This document shows positions 1-14,573 of a stretch of DNA of 64,000 nucleotides, piece after piece. Both the position numbers and the translations under genes were made by a program. The notes beneath the pieces are model-generated. The model made no database searches. It saw only the letters and a list, made by a program, of their open reading frames with translations, and was not told the origin of the DNA. Origin of the DNA: Dicaeum eximium. Lineage: Eukaryota; Chordata; Aves; Passeriformes; Dicaeidae. The stretch is taken from the NCBI GenBank assembly GCA_013396995.1, contig VWZP01009941.1, positions 3,410,084 to 3,474,083 on the forward strand. Direction: 5' to 3'. Numbering within the stretch: the stretch's first letter is position 1; every line of letters starts with the position of its first letter.

Positions 1-3000
1 TTGCCACTTCTTTTTGTACATTTTGGTACAGTACTCAGCATAACAGTCATTATCTTTCCTGAGACTTCTTTAGTTGTTGCAGCAATAATAAGCCACAATG
101 ACTTAATCAGAAATCTATGGCTGGTGACCTACCTGTAGTCCCTTCCAGTGACTTTCTTTGCTGACATTAAAAACAGTAATTAGGGTATAAGAAATTCTAC
201 AATATTACCAGAATTCTGCAGAGTTCGGTTTAAAAGTGATTGGATTTTTTTTTCTGGAGAAAATTCTAATTACCTAGTAATTCAAATTATGCTCCCTTGT
301 GAAGTTCTGGAGTTGCAGGTCACCTCACTCTTCAGGAGTATATCAGGGAAGAAGCATTCACTTGCTTTGTGCTTCTTTGCTTTTTGCACCTCACATGGGC
401 CACTGTCCTAGATAGGATGCTGAGTTCAACAAGTCTCCGGCCTGACTTATTCTTGCTGTTCTCACTTGGTTTCCTTCATCTCCACAATTTTTTAATTGCT
501 GCTTTATTGTGTGTTTAAGCCCTCAGCTTCCAGAGCCTTTTTAACATGTTATCTTATGTGGCATTATGCCAGTGTTGATGGGATTAAAGCAGAAGGAAGC
601 CCTGGTTTGCTGCTTGCATCTGAAATGAGCAGCAAATCTGATCGGCTATTTCTGTTTAGTGAAACTGAAGCTTTGTACCTGGTGCCTCAGTCTCTCTGGC
701 AGGCGTTAGTTCCAATCTCTGCAGTTTCTAGCAAGAATGGTGTTTTAATTTCTGCTACATGAAACTAGACTAATTGCATGCGTAGAAATCTAAACAAACA
801 ATGCTGGGAAAAGTTACAAAGGAATTGTTTTGTTTGGTTTTATGAGCTTAACTATGTAGTGTTGGGAAGAGAGGAAACTGTACTGTGGAAAATCAATACT
901 TGCTAAAACTCTGAAAGACCACACAGAGAACAAACTAAGGCAAACTAGTGCATAATTAAGCAGAAACATAAGATTAAAGTGAAGAAGGTGGTAATTATGG
1001 ACATAAAGAATTAACAATACATAAGGATGAAATTAAGTCTGAAGACACCAATTTGACATTTTATGTAAGTAAGATGTGAGTACAAATCTGTTTTAACATT
1101 GTGAAACTGTAGAATCCAGAAGCCTGATGGGTTGTATCGCTTTGTTTCTGTGGTTAAAATGCGGTCACTACTACAGGTGTGTATGTTTGTTTTTAGAAAA
1201 ATACCTCAACCTGCACTAGGTTTTGAAAAAGAAAACAGACACACACATCAACCCTAAGCTGTAATTGGTAAAAATAAAAACAAGCACCTAGAAATATGTT
1301 GCCATATGTAGCTGGCAAGGAGCATCACCTCCTTTCCTGCAAACAGTAATAACTTCTATTTAATAAATTGAAAGCTCTTGAGTTTTGTATGCATAGTCAG
1401 GTGCAATTTGTTTGCCTCAGTCTCTATTTATTGTAACCACAGATCACATAAATCTGGTTGTGTTGCCCTGTAGGTAGCTTGATGTTTTTTCCTTTCACTC
1501 ATTTTCTCTGCGTTTCATCTGGTAATAAGTCATTTGCAGACCAACATGTTGCAAGTACTCACAGATCAGGTGTCATAAAAAAGCAATAGAAATAAAATGC
1601 TTCAAGTTTAAATGTTGCAGAAGCTGAAATGCAACACCAGCCTAATTGTGGCATTATCCTGGGTTTACTCACTTATGGATTTGATTGTATCTGTCATGTG
1701 CTACCGCACTTCCTGCTGCTCTGAAGTCATGTTTTTGTGTTGCTTCTGCACTTAACGACGCACTCTTGTTATGGATGTGTCCTAGATTCTCTCTGACCCT
1801 CCAAATGGGTATTTTAACTATGCTTAAAAAGAGGTGAGGAGAAAGCAGGCAAACATGTTAGATTGTCAGGTTCTGCAACATTACAGACAATAAGTGCTCT
1901 TCACTTTATTAGCAAATGACCCAACTCTCAAATTAGTAACTTGGCATGTTAACGGAACTACATGATATTTCTGTGCTTTTTCAGTATCTGCATCTTGCTT
2001 ACACTTGTTTTTAAGGACAATGAACCATCTGATACAGTTGTCCTTCATTTAAAATGACAGCATTGTATTTAAGAAAAAAAAAGTATCCCTCTTGCCTGCA
2101 TTTTTTTCCTACCAGGCAGGTGTATAACTAGCTGTAGTTGTGTGCTGTTGTGGTTGCTTTCGTATGTACATTGTTGAACATAGTTAGAGATTGCTCAGGA
2201 TTCAGCTGTGCTTTGAAAATGGGATTTTACCATTAAACTTGTGGGGTTTTCTTATGTATGTTAAATAAAAACATAACATGCTTCAGTTGAAAGTTTTCAT
2301 TCAAACAGCATATACTAAGGGCAGGGAATGTATTACTCTGATTCTGGTCCTGGTGCAGCTAATTGCATGCAATCACTTGAGATTCCCTAAACTGCAAGTG
2401 AAAATATGACAGAACTTCATGTTCTAGAGAGATGAGGTGGTTTAGGGGAGAGAGAGGGGCAATGGATGGCCTTGCTGGCTTTTGTGGTCAGCTACAAAAC
2501 ATGAGGACTTGTTGCTTTATCTTTTAATTGTTAGAGATCCCAACTGATTTTTTTTTTCATATCCCACTCACAGATCTGGAGGGTATAAGAACAAATGATT
2601 TTGTTGAACACACACTTTAATAATACAATAAAAAATGAATCTCACCCTTTTTGAGTGAACAGTCCTGTTCATTTGCTTAGAGGCTGTAAACCACACTGGG
2701 TGTTAGGAAGACGAGTAGCCTGCGTGATTGTGGTAAGTGTGTCACATCCTGCCCTCAACTTTGCCCTCCTTGGAGGCTCTGGCAGTCTCTCTGTGGTTTG
2801 CCCACTAGCCAGCTGGGAGTGGCTCGAGAAAACTTCTCTAACCTGTGGATCTGGTTCTCGAGCAAACTTTCAGACTTAACAGTATCTTGATGCTCCTTGC
2901 CAAACCCAATTAGGAGAGAGGCGAGGGTACTGGGGCAGGCTTTCAAAGTTTCACAGAAGACTCATCTGTAATTTTGTGACAAATTTAATTGTGTGTATTC

Positions 3001-4839
3001 AAAGCATGTAGTATGAGGATTGCTGTGGGGCTTTTTCCTCCTTGACAACCCAGTCAACTCCTTTGTAAACATGAGACTACAGAAGAGCTTCCCCCTTCTG
3101 TGAAAATCTTACCCCCATCTCAGCTGCAGAAGTAGTGTTTCTGGCTGTGTTTGGAGGGGAATGGGCAGGCAGCTGCTTTGACATTAGAAATGTACAGTGT
3201 GAATGCCAGCACATCTTTGTTAAATAAATATGAACTGCTCCTTCCATAGGGATTCCTTAAGATAACTATCAAGTCAAGGCATGTCACTGGAAATTTGCGT
3301 GTTGTTTGAATTCCCTATCCTTTTTGTCATCAGGAATCTGTGTATTTCTTACTTGAATGCTGTTTCTTCCTGTAACTTGCCAAACTCTGAATTCACTTTC
3401 TCTGCTACTTGTGCCTTCTTGGATCTGGAGTCTGACCATAAAAAGACGACATTAGAAAATGAGTCCACTGTTTTTTCTTTTGCTCTGTGAAAATTTTCAC
3501 TTTTACATGGTTCTGTCAAAAGATTGTATATTGTTTATAAGCTTTTAAGTTACTCATTCTTCAAGTAGTTCCATTCTCTGCTTTGTCCTGATTAGCATTT
3601 GTGGTTTTTTTCACATGTGAATATATCCCACAGTAAGGCAAAAGAAGATGTTGTAAGAATTTTTTTTTTTAATCTCTCTAGACTTTTTTATTTTAGGATG
3701 CAGTTACTCAGAAAATGACATTTTGAGCATCAGGAAATTATATGCACAAAACATAAACACTTGAGGTCTTTCTAATTTTTTTCACCCTTGGGTAATTAAA
3801 GCAGAATTCTTTTCACTACTGTTACAGTATTGAAGTTAATACTATTATAATTGGTAAGGCATAAGCAGAGTTCTGGGTGGAAGAAAAGGCATTTTGAAAC
3901 AGTTTTCTGTGATACTGAACAGGGACTCCAGAAAGGGCTTAATTGCTTCCTATGCAAGTTTTACTGTCTCTTTGGTTAGCAGATGGTTTATTTCTATAGT
4001 TGTAAGTGTGTAATAGTCAAGGTGAAAAATAATCAGCGCAACACTCACATACAGCACGGGCTCAGGATGTTGGAAGGACTGGCCAGAGATGTGGATCGTC
4101 TGCTAGATGCATGTCTTTTTAGAGAATCTGTAAATAGACAGACAACAGAAACGTTGTTGTCTCTCAGCTGATGGATGAAGGGTTGTGGAACGCAGGATAA
4201 GACATTAACTGATGCAGATTTTCAGGTTTGCACTGAAATGGTGGAAGCAGCAGGGGCTGTCCAGGTAGGGAGAAATTTTGTCTTGCCATCTCCTTATATG
4301 TTCCTCTAATGGTATAGACTGGGTGCTAGGCTGAGGATGTGTGTGCAGAAGGTAATGAGGATGAAACTGGATCCGTGTTCCTGTTGTCATGGGTGATGGC
4401 CTGGCTGTAAAGCATTACTGGAGGCTTGTGCCATCAGGATGCTGGTGTGTTTGCTGGTGGCAGGTACAGGCCCTGAAGAGGTGACTGTCTCCCCAGCAGG
4501 TGTGTGTGAGCTGGTTTTGATCCTGCACAAACAGGTGTCAGATGTCTTGATCAGTCACTGAAGAGGAGAGCAGGGCGTCAGTGAGATAAGAGGTGAGCCG
4601 GTGAGAAGGAAAAGGACTTGAGGCCTGGCTTTGGAGAGAAAGAGGGGTAGTTTAGGAGGGAGGAAATGCAGAAAAGGGAAGTAATAGCAGTATGGTGTGT
4701 GGAGGAAGCACACAGAGTTCATGGTTCCTGAAGTTTATTTTGCCTGTCCTACTTGTGTGCTTGTCATCTCGTGACAAGGTGTTAGCACAATCCATTGGTG
4801 AGTGGCGTAACTGTGTCACCGATCATCCCCTATAGGCTT

Positions 4840-5400
4840 GGGGTGCCTGCTCTGCTGCCTCTGGGTGAGGGCTGGGCGAGGGGTGAGTCAGGGGCAGCCC
4901 TGGCAGCGCAGCCGCTGTCTGCCCTCGCTGCCTGGCTGAGTGCTGCACTGGAATTTTCCAGGTAGGGCACAGATAGAGGTGAGAGGGAGAGCGCGTGGGA
5001 CGGGATTTGGACAGGGAAGGGCTCGTCCTGGGAAGAACTACCCGTATGCCGAGCCTCTGGTACATAAGGGATCACCAGTAATAAATAAACTAATAAATCA
5101 GGGGGAAAATGCGGCAGATACATTTAAAAACATTGAAATGCTGCCTTTGCGTTTTATTACCTTTTCATTACGATTTTCCTTTATTAATTTGAAACATGCA
5201 CTGACTTTTTTTTTTTCTCTCTCCCTCTCCAGCATGGATTTCAACACATACTTGTGTGGGTGCCAAGAACACTGTGTTCTGTTAAGTCACGGGGTGACGT
5301 CGGGCGCTGGCCGCCCGCCAACCTGGGTCAAGTTCATTCAAATAAGTTTCAGCGGCGGCCCTTGCTGCCCCAGCCCCGACAGTCCTGCCTTTGCATGGTA
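4840..5400. promoter_or_regulatory. Moderately CpG-rich patch with CRE-like site
   Basis: About two dozen CpGs occur in 560 bp in two clusters (about 4840-5060 and 5290-5385), well above the surrounding intron. A TGACGTCG element, one base off the palindromic cAMP-response element, lies at about 5295-5302 inside a GC-rich run. This could be a distal regulatory element or a weak promoter. The evidence is base composition only. Confidence 0.35.
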
Positions 5401-6524
5401 GATGGCTCTCTTGTGTTACTTTTCCAGAGAGCTTGGGATTTCATGGCTTGAAATTTTACAGGCTTTTGGATTTTCCGTAATGTTTGCAGAAGGATTAAAA
5501 AAAAAAAAAAAGCTTGACCTCGCATGAATCTTTGAGGAGAGAAAAGGAGATGGCCATGGGTTTACTGAGCAGAACAAGGTCTGCAAGTTGGAGCATGTGT
5601 TCCCTCTGCCCACTGATTTTTGTATTTTTAATTTTTTTTTTTTTTACTCCTGTCCTTGGATGGCTTTTAATCATGATGTAAAGACTTTGTGTCTTTAAAG
5701 CAGGAGCTACTCCTGAGTTTCCAGTCACAATCCTGTTCATGACAGAAATAGATGAAACTGCGCAAAGTGTGTAAAAGCGGCAATGGCTGTGCTAGATTAA
5801 TTACTTCCCTTTCCTACAGGATTTTGGATTTTACTCGCTTAGCTCTGGAACTTTGGGCTGTTCTTAAAAATGCATTAAGCGAAGAAATCTCTTGTCCAGG
5901 GTGAGCTTCCCATGTACAGGATTATCCCATGTCATGGTGTTAAAAAATCAGACCGGTTTTCTCAGTCTCTTTATTCCAGCTTCCCTTTCAGGGGACTGTG
6001 TTGTTGCTACTTTGCATAGCAGCATACTTTTCCTTCCTGTAACCCTACCAGAAATCACACTAGATCCCCTCCCCTTCACTTCCAGTAACTGCTCTGTGAG
6101 CAATAATTTTGGAACTACTGGCAAAATAAGAGTCTTTGACAAGCTTTTAACATCCTTAGAACAGGACAACATTTGTAACACCAGAGACATCACTAACTGG
6201 TCTCTAAGACAGCTGTTGATATTTTAGTATTTAATGAGAAACCCATTCTTCCTGTTTGCTTCTGGGATATATATTTTTAATTAAGAATGAGGTCTCTGGG
6301 AAAACTTGGTGTTTCCAGAGAGAGCTGATGGAGGTTTTAAGGAGAATAGAGAAGTGAATTTGCAGGTCATGGTTTAGATCTGTTTTCACTATCTCTCATT
6401 TGGACAGATTAGCCATTTTATTTTTATTCTTTTTAGCTGTGCACCAAGTTTCTAGGTCTTGGCTCACTTGATATTTGGCTTTTAAGGGAGAGAAACATAG
6501 TAGTGTCAGGTTCCCATGATTCAA

Positions 6525-6554
6525 CACCCACTCCTGAAACACCCACTCCTGAGT
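6525..6554 (+). repeat. 15-bp direct duplication
   Basis: CACCCACTCCTGA occurs twice in tandem with a 15-bp period. A small slippage duplication with no associated feature. Confidence 0.85.
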
Positions 6555-9500
6555 TACCTGTTGGTGCTTGCTGGCTTATCTTCTCTGTGTGGGAGAGTGG
6601 AGGATGATCAGATTTGTGTTCATCACTAGGTGTCACTCACTTGCAATTACTTAAAATATGTTTCAGGGCAAAATTAAAAGGAACAAGAAACTCTCTTGCT
6701 TCCTACCTCACCCAGTTTGGGTGTGGAGGGGGAAAGAAAATGGTGTGAAATCTGGAAAAGACTAGTTTCTCATCCTTCTTTCCCATAAAACTATTTTATG
6801 TGGTGTTTTATAATTTTATTGCTTTGTGTGTCTTAGTCTGTTGGCTTTTTTACTTGTATAGTTCTGTTGATGCAAGATAATGTTTACTTCTATATTTTCA
6901 GTTGTATTTTCTGCTCCCTTATTAAGTGTGTAAAAACTTGAAGAATAGCAGATAGCATGTAAAAGATACAGAAATCTAGCTCAAGGGAGGTGCAGTGATG
7001 TAACTACGGGATCATTTGAGAGAATGCTTGGAAAAAAATGAGATGACAGGACTCAAAATTGTTCCTGGAACTTGACCGCTGAGCTGTGTTGGGCAAAGTA
7101 TGCTGATTAAAAACTGTGCACATATAAAGATGATTTATCTTTGTGTTATTTAACAAATTATGTGGAATGTGATGCCTCAGCTGGGTCTTGGTCAGCCTTC
7201 TCTTTCATCAAATGATTAGTGTGGGGAATGTATGTTCAGTTGTTGAAATATAGAATATTTCAAAATTCTAACACCAGTGCTAAATAAATAGAAGTGAAGG
7301 AGAGGAGGAAGGTTGAACAGTGAAACTCAATAGATTTGTTCAGCACACACCAGATGCTATAAGTATTTTATTCCAGAGGAAGATTTTTCAGACAGTGTAC
7401 AAGTGTCCATGTGGATAGCTGGAAACTTTACTGGCAAGGATGACAAATTTTTTTTTCCTGTATCTCTCACCCTTCCCCTGTATTTTTCCCTAGAAACGGG
7501 ACACATGTTTTATCCAGCCTGGTTCTGTCATTTGGTTTGGGGGCCAAAACTGCTGTGGATTAGAATGTTTTGTAGACTGTGCCTTCCCTCCTGTGTGTCC
7601 AAGTGAACTAGGTATGGATTGTGTCTGTCTCCTTGGGAAATTGAACCTCATGGAGGGTCTCAAGGCAGTAGTCGCTGGGCAGGGTTCTCTAAATGGCTTC
7701 AGTGGTGTTAAATGTGGACTTGAAGTGTCAGTAAAAAAATATGGTGAAAAACCAAAGCTTGTCTATTGTGCATTTCTTTTTCATCCTCTCTCCTGTGTAA
7801 CCAGAAGCATTAGTTCAAAAGGTATAACTATGTACAGAAATTACCTTCCCCTACCCTGTCTTATACTAGAATAGTAGAAGCTATTTGAGATCATCTATTT
7901 CTCTGTGAAAGGTGAGCTAAGCCAAGGAAACCCTTCTAGAAAAAATGGTTATTCCTGCAAACCTGCAATGATGATTTGCTGAAAGTAACAATAATAGAGC
8001 AAATCTGCTGTGTGGATATCCATAGAAGCTACGTGCTAACTGTATAAACACATAAATCTCTTAAGCTCTGTGTCAGACCCTGTGTTTACAATGTCTTTGC
8101 TCATATTTAGGCCCTAAAACCAGCATGAATTTCTTATGACAGCTGAGAAGAAAACACGCAGCCTCCACTGATACCTGCACAGATATGACAGAACTCTTAA
8201 TCATAAGATTTAGTTTCCCTTTGCGAAGATTATAGGTTGAGATTCATCTCCTTGTTCTATCTTGGATTACTAAGTGTTTGTGGCTGTGTGTCACTGTATT
8301 TATCTAGTCCACATGCTGTATTTGAATTTAACTGAGAGTGTGTTTGAATGAATAAAGTAGCATAATTTCCTTCCCTTCCCCTGAAGGAGAGGTGGGTTTC
8401 TTTTAAAGTATGGCAGCTATTATGACTAACTATATAATTACACCTTTAATCAGACTAAACTATTTTAGATACACAGTAGCCCCATTTGGCCCCTCAGTGT
8501 TGAACTGAAAACCCTCTAAAGATGCATAGTATGGCTCATAGTCATCATCATCACCTTTAATCACTCAGCATATTAAAGCCACTGTACAGGAGTATACATG
8601 GCTATGTGATTTACTTTTGGGGCTGGTGGTGAGGACAGGGAAGAGATACATGTTTCAGAAAATCCCTTTTTCTGATTCTGAATCTGAGAACACTCTTGGA
8701 TGTCTCTTCTTACTGCCTCTGATCATTTTGCCAGCATTCAGTGGATTTCTTCTGCTGTTGTATTGCGCTTGAAGGTGGCTCTGATGATGTGGGGAGAAGT
8801 TTTTCTTCTCTCTGGGCTCCTGAAGCTACTGGTGGGTGTGGAAAGCAAGTGGTTCAATGCACAGTTCAGAGGCATGGCCTCCAGAAAGCCTCCCTTTGTC
8901 TGAACAATGAGCGAGGTGTCATCCTCAAAGCTCTTAAAAGACAACACTGGAGTGTTCCACTTTGTGCAAGCTAAATGCAGGTCTCTAATTTCTGGCATAT
9001 TGGTATTCATCCTTAATATTAGAAAATGCACTGCCACCACTAACATATCAGTTTTTTTTGTTCACACATTCCACCTCTGGTGTTAATTCTGTGACTTTAA
9101 TAAAGCCCAATAAGTGCTATTTCTTGCAGATGTTAATTATACTAGCATCCATTTTGTTAAAGAAATCTTTTGGTCTAGTTGCACTACAGTTGCTCCCAAT
9201 ATTTACTTCAGTTGTGTTTCGTGTTTTGCCCGATATGGTTTTGTTTGTTTGTTTTTTGGGGTTTTTTTATGTAAAGAGGAAGACTAGAGGAGGAAAGGGA
9301 GGGGCAGATGCCACATAATGAAGGGATACCACCAGAAAGGCAATTCTGTCAAATGCAGCCAGATGCATGGATTGTACAAAGTGGCACACAGTTTATTTTT
9401 ATTGTCATTTCTGAAACTAATGTAAGCTAGTTTCAGGCTAAAATGTTACATTTTGTTGGGAGAAGGCTTGAAAATAGCTGAGAATGCTATTTAAGAAGGT

Positions 9501-12296
9501 TAAAAAGAGCCTGTGCTGTGATCTCACATGGAAAGGCCCAGAGTTCAGAAGTGAGCAGACCTGTGGCTCCAAGACACCCACATGCACCTGGCAGAGTTCT
9601 CAGTCTTAATTATGCAGGGTCTATTTTACTCCACCACGAGTGAAAAATTCTGAGCATCGTGTTTGCAAAAGGGATCATGACAAGGCTAGAGTTTATTGCC
9701 TCTTACTGCATGTTTTCTCACAGCTTGCTGGGTATACACGAATGTTGCATAGGGATGTTGGTACAACACTAAGATAAGGGCAACAAATTAAAGCAAACAT
9801 AAGAAATGGGAGAACCTTTGTAAAAATGTGCAGACAACTCATTCAGCACAACTGTTGATGGCTTGGCCTTGAGCTTAGCTGGTGGAGCTGCTGCTGCCTG
9901 GCTGCCAAGATAACGTGTGTGATGTAATTGTGCCAAGCCCGTACTATCACAGTATTACAGCAAATCTGTCTGTGAACTGGGCACATTCCCAGTTACATTC
10001 AGGTACAGTAACAAGGTAAATGGAAAGGTTTTGCCAAGACTGTATATATGTAGAGTTACAGCTTGAAGTGGGTGTTTTGTGGCAAAAAGGGCAAAGTGTC
10101 TTTTGCTGAGCAGGTAGAGAGCATAGTCTTTGCTCAGCGCCAATATTATCTCTTTTACTAAATGACCCTAAAGGATGCCCCTCTCCCCAGCTGCAGAGGA
10201 GCATTGCAACCTGCAGAGGAAAGGTGTAAGAATGGCTACATAGGACAGACTTTAAAAACCCATCCCATTGCCCTGTCTGTGCTTGTGGCCAGATGCTCAC
10301 AATGTGGATGCTGGCTATAAGCATAGGGTAAGCTGAAAGGATTAACTGGCCAAATAAGAATACCAGTTGCTTTGTTGCTGGCTGAATATGAAGTAACCCT
10401 TGATCTTCAGTGGAAACTAGATATTTGAATGCTGGAAAGTTCTGAGTGTTTTTTGTTCTTTTGGTGGGTTTTTTTTTGCTTGGAGATACTTATATAGTCC
10501 TAAACTGAACTTGTTTATGTGGTTGCATGCAATTTCTTTATGCAACCTTCACAGGCCCTTCCTGCTTTCCAAAGCTTTTGGAACAGTTAGTTAATTCTAA
10601 CTCTCCATCTTCCTCTTTGACTGAAATTTGCAATTTCCTTTCGAGAAACAACTTCCTATTGAGTACTAACTTATCTGACCACTTTGATGTATGTGAAGTA
10701 TTTTTTTGAAGTCCTGAAGGCATTGCAAAATCCAGTGTTGTCTTCACGGCTTGAATTTCTGCACTGTCTGAATTGAGGAAGTACAGAAGTGGATAGGAGC
10801 TCATCTAACTAACAAATGAAAATACAATTAAACTGTGCTTGAATGTGCAGTGTCATTGTAGAATTCCAAACTGTGGTAATTGAAACCTGGTTAGGCAGCT
10901 CAAGAGGACTGAGTTGTCACGTTTTTGCTGTGATCAGCATTGGCTTTGGGAGATTTGGGAGTTGTATGGATTTCCAAAAAACGCTGCAGCATATTTGGAG
11001 GCAGATGCAGAAATGGGCTGATTTCTGCAGTGCAGCCCATCATCAGGCCAGAGCTACAGAAATCTAAGTCCTGGCCTGCAAAATAGCCATTAAACTTCCA
11101 ATTTAGATGCCTGTGTTCTATGTACAATAAACAGATGAGCTTAAGTGCTAAATACCAGGATTCCCAGCTACTGTCTTTCTGACCAAGGAACACTTAAGCT
11201 CCCTGGTGTTCCTGCACTTTATCTAATGCCTGTTTGATGTGGAGCAGGGTCTGAAGCTCTTCAAGACCCTTTGAATCTTGTGGGGGCTGCAGTGACACAG
11301 CCTTCAAGGGAGAGGTAGAAATTACCTCCTCGTTGCTTTGTTTGGTGGGTTGAGAGCTTTACTGAGAGGAAGAGATTAAATGCTCTTAATATAGAGATTG
11401 TCTTGGTAGAGCTTGGGCTTCTCTGTTGCTTAGGCAGAAATGCCTGGAGTGTTACAGAAGAGCTGTGTTTACTGTTGTGGATGTGCTTTCCAATGCAAGC
11501 AGTGCATGTACAGCATGGTGTGAGTTGAAATCCCTGCAGAGCATAAACTCACACCTACTGAATCAAGCCCCTAAACAGGCTTTGGTACAGAAGTACCAAC
11601 TTTGTACTCACAGGCTCATATGTGACATAAACCACAAGTCTGCAGAGTTGCAATGCATCTGGTTATGTCCAAAAGGACTGACCTCTTGGACTTTGATGTC
11701 TAAATGCCATCAAAACTCCTCTTGGAGCCTGAGTCTTAGCTTTTATAGCTGAAGATAATCTTATGTATTTACATGCATAAAACATTTTTAATGGTTTCTT
11801 TTAATTGTCATCCCCCTGAAGTTGTCCAAGTGATTACCAGTCTGCTGTTTTGAAGAGTTAACCAATTAACTTTCAAAGGTCCTTTAAATTTGAATGTGTG
11901 CTTATACTGATTTTAAATATAAATGCTTTCCAGTTCTGCTTCCCTCACCCCTGGATGCTAACAGTGCTCAGTGTTTATACATGGGAGTCAGTGTCTAACA
12001 CCTGGGCAAAATATATTTCAGAACAAAGTTGGCAGATACAGTTGAGAATCACTTGTGAAAAATTTGTCTTAAAGAACATGTCCCCAAACCACAGGAGATG
12101 CTAGATTGAGTCTGACTCAGTCCTGCACTTACACCACACCACTAGATGATGACATCTTATTGTGAAGGTTCACCAGTTCAGGCAGTACTTCATAAACATC
12201 ATCTGCTTTTTAAAGTAGATCCTTAGCATTCTATTACAGCTACTGTTTCCTCTTCTGTATCTGAAACAGGGAATTCCCCAGATTTCTCCCAAGAGC

Positions 12297-12315
12297 TTTT
12301 TTTTTTTTTTTTTTT
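12297..12315 (+). repeat. Poly-T run (about 19)
   Basis: A T homopolymer in intron with no recognisable retrocopy attached. Confidence 0.85.
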
Positions 12316-14540
12316 GTTTTGTAATTCTGGGTTGTATTCTCTCCCTGGAAATTGTCTGGTTTAATTTTATTCCACCAGTCACAAGCAAAGTCTTATGGTG
12401 GTGGTTGCCATCTACAGAAAATTATTTCCTCTGCTTTCACCAATGTGGTTTTACATGTTGTCTGTCAAATTACTTTAGACAGCCTCTGTGCTTCTTTGTG
12501 CCAGGGTTGTATCCATAGAGAAGCCACATTTGTGCACCAGGTCTTCGAAGTCTTGGCCATGATATGTGGTAGTAGTATGAGAGCTAGAAAACCCATAAGC
12601 ATAAATCCAGTGGTGTTGCTGTCATAGCAAACCCAACTTAAATGCTTTCTGAATCCTCTCACTACACTGTGCTTTTTGAATGTCAAATGAAATAGAGGAG
12701 CTTTTTTGATCTCTGCCTATTTTTCCTGGACTACTATCCTTGCTGTTCAGGACATGAATAAGATACTGCTTTAATGATGTCCAAATTCTAGTTTATCAGT
12801 ATAGTATTACTTGAAACCATAGAACCAATTATGATACTGACCTTAAGTTTTGAGATTTTGAGTATAAGAAAGCGTTACTGCTTTTGCTCCCTATTTTTGT
12901 GCGAAATGTTTCTGTAATCCTTCAGATGTAAAGATAGCTGTCATGAAAGTCCTGCAAATATTTTTTATCTATTTGGAACCAATTTCTAAAGGGTGTATAT
13001 GTGTGTAGTGGGTTGTGAAGGGATGTGGAGTTCAGTTTTGGGGCAAGGAGGAGTGGGTATGTAGGTGCGTGCATCTGCTTTTGACACATGGTCATGTTTC
13101 CTTTTCTGTTTAGTAAAATTTATCTTGAATTTGAGCTTTATATAGAAGAAGTTAGTGAAGATAAGTTTCTATTCTGCAAAAAGTAGAGTGAATTAAGGAA
13201 CCTCTTTATAGCCAGACTACTTACTAGGCAAAGTAAGTGAACAAGTTAACATTAGGTGCATAGAAGTACACAAGGAGAATCCGAAAACTGGGGAGAAAAG
13301 TATGTGATATTTCCTAAATGGAAAATTACATGCTTATTTAAATATAAACAAACAAGTGTAAATGCTTGTGTGTAGGATGTAGTGAGGAGTGTGCATATCC
13401 ATGGGGGTTTTTTTTCACTGTGGTGTTAGAGAGTGTGGGTGACTTGTTAAATTCAATTTTCAATTTCTTAAAAGCTTTCTCCTTAAGAAGTGGTTGTTTC
13501 GTTAGGTAGTCTAAATGTAATTGTACAGTTTTCCTATTTTGCATAGGGTAGGCTTTCTGTTCCTTCAATAAGTGCATTCCAGGAGCAATACTACTTCTAC
13601 TTGGCTGTAGTGATGGAATTTTGAAGGACTTCTGTTGATAGTAGAATGAAAAGAAAAAAATAAAATCTCTTATTTGATGCTGCTCATGAAAATTGACACA
13701 AATGGTCAACTTTTCATCTGGAAACTCAGTTCTTCCTCCCTTCTAAGTGATTAGCCCATAACAGAATCAGTTGGCTTTTGGCAGTTTGGAGGGAAAATGC
13801 ATTTAACATGTCTTAAGTTTCCATGTGTAAATTTGGCTGTAGCAGATGTCAATAAACAAGTCAAAAGGATTTTTATCCTGAAGTCTTGGTATGTGTTAAA
13901 GATACACATGTTAATGATCTGAATTGTATTAGCTCCAGTGGAAAACTGTAAGTCAGCATTTTGAATATCAAGGATTTAATTGATGCACTTGTGATTGTAT
14001 TTTCATAATATTTTGACATAAGAGTGTGAAACTGAGAAGGAATCTTTTCTTCAAGAATATTCAAATGCTTGTCTGAATCCTGAAAATATATTTGCCTTTA
14101 TGCTTAGACTAAATCATCTTGCACAATTATATGACACAGCTGTGTTTGTTCCTACTCTGAATTTTCCTAACTAAATTTTTTGCTTTATTTTAATTAACAT
14201 AATTTATGTGTAGTTTGCTTTTAATGAATTCATAACTGTAGAACACAATGTGATACCTACCTTTCCTCTGATATCTAAAAACCTGCTTTGACTTTGGCTC
14301 TCCATATTTGAGAAGAGTTATAATACATTGATCTATTTGTGTAGTTACTGTCCTAGCACTGAAAGGAAAATACTGTGTGAGTTGTAGTCTGAATCATTAA
14401 AACATCAATATAGATAAACTGGTTAGGCTTCTGGCAAGTAGAAAGCGGGATCTTACTCCACTGCAGCTCTGCTGTATTATGTACCCTGAAGAATGACCCT
14501 AGACGCATGTGAAATTATTGAGATTTTAAAAGAGATTCTT

Positions 14541-14573
14541 TTTTTATTATTATTATCATTATCATTATTATTG
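14541..14573 (+). repeat. (TTA/TCA)n trinucleotide-like repeat
   Basis: A run of TTA units interrupted by TCA, AT-rich low complexity. It produces meaningless Leu or Asn-rich open frames on either strand. Confidence 0.85.

Noticed and set aside
5233..5397. Candidate exon considered as an upstream SPIDR coding exon
   Set aside because: Neither open frame resembles the acidic, serine-rich segment expected before exon A. It is kept only as a possible noncoding or alternative exon.
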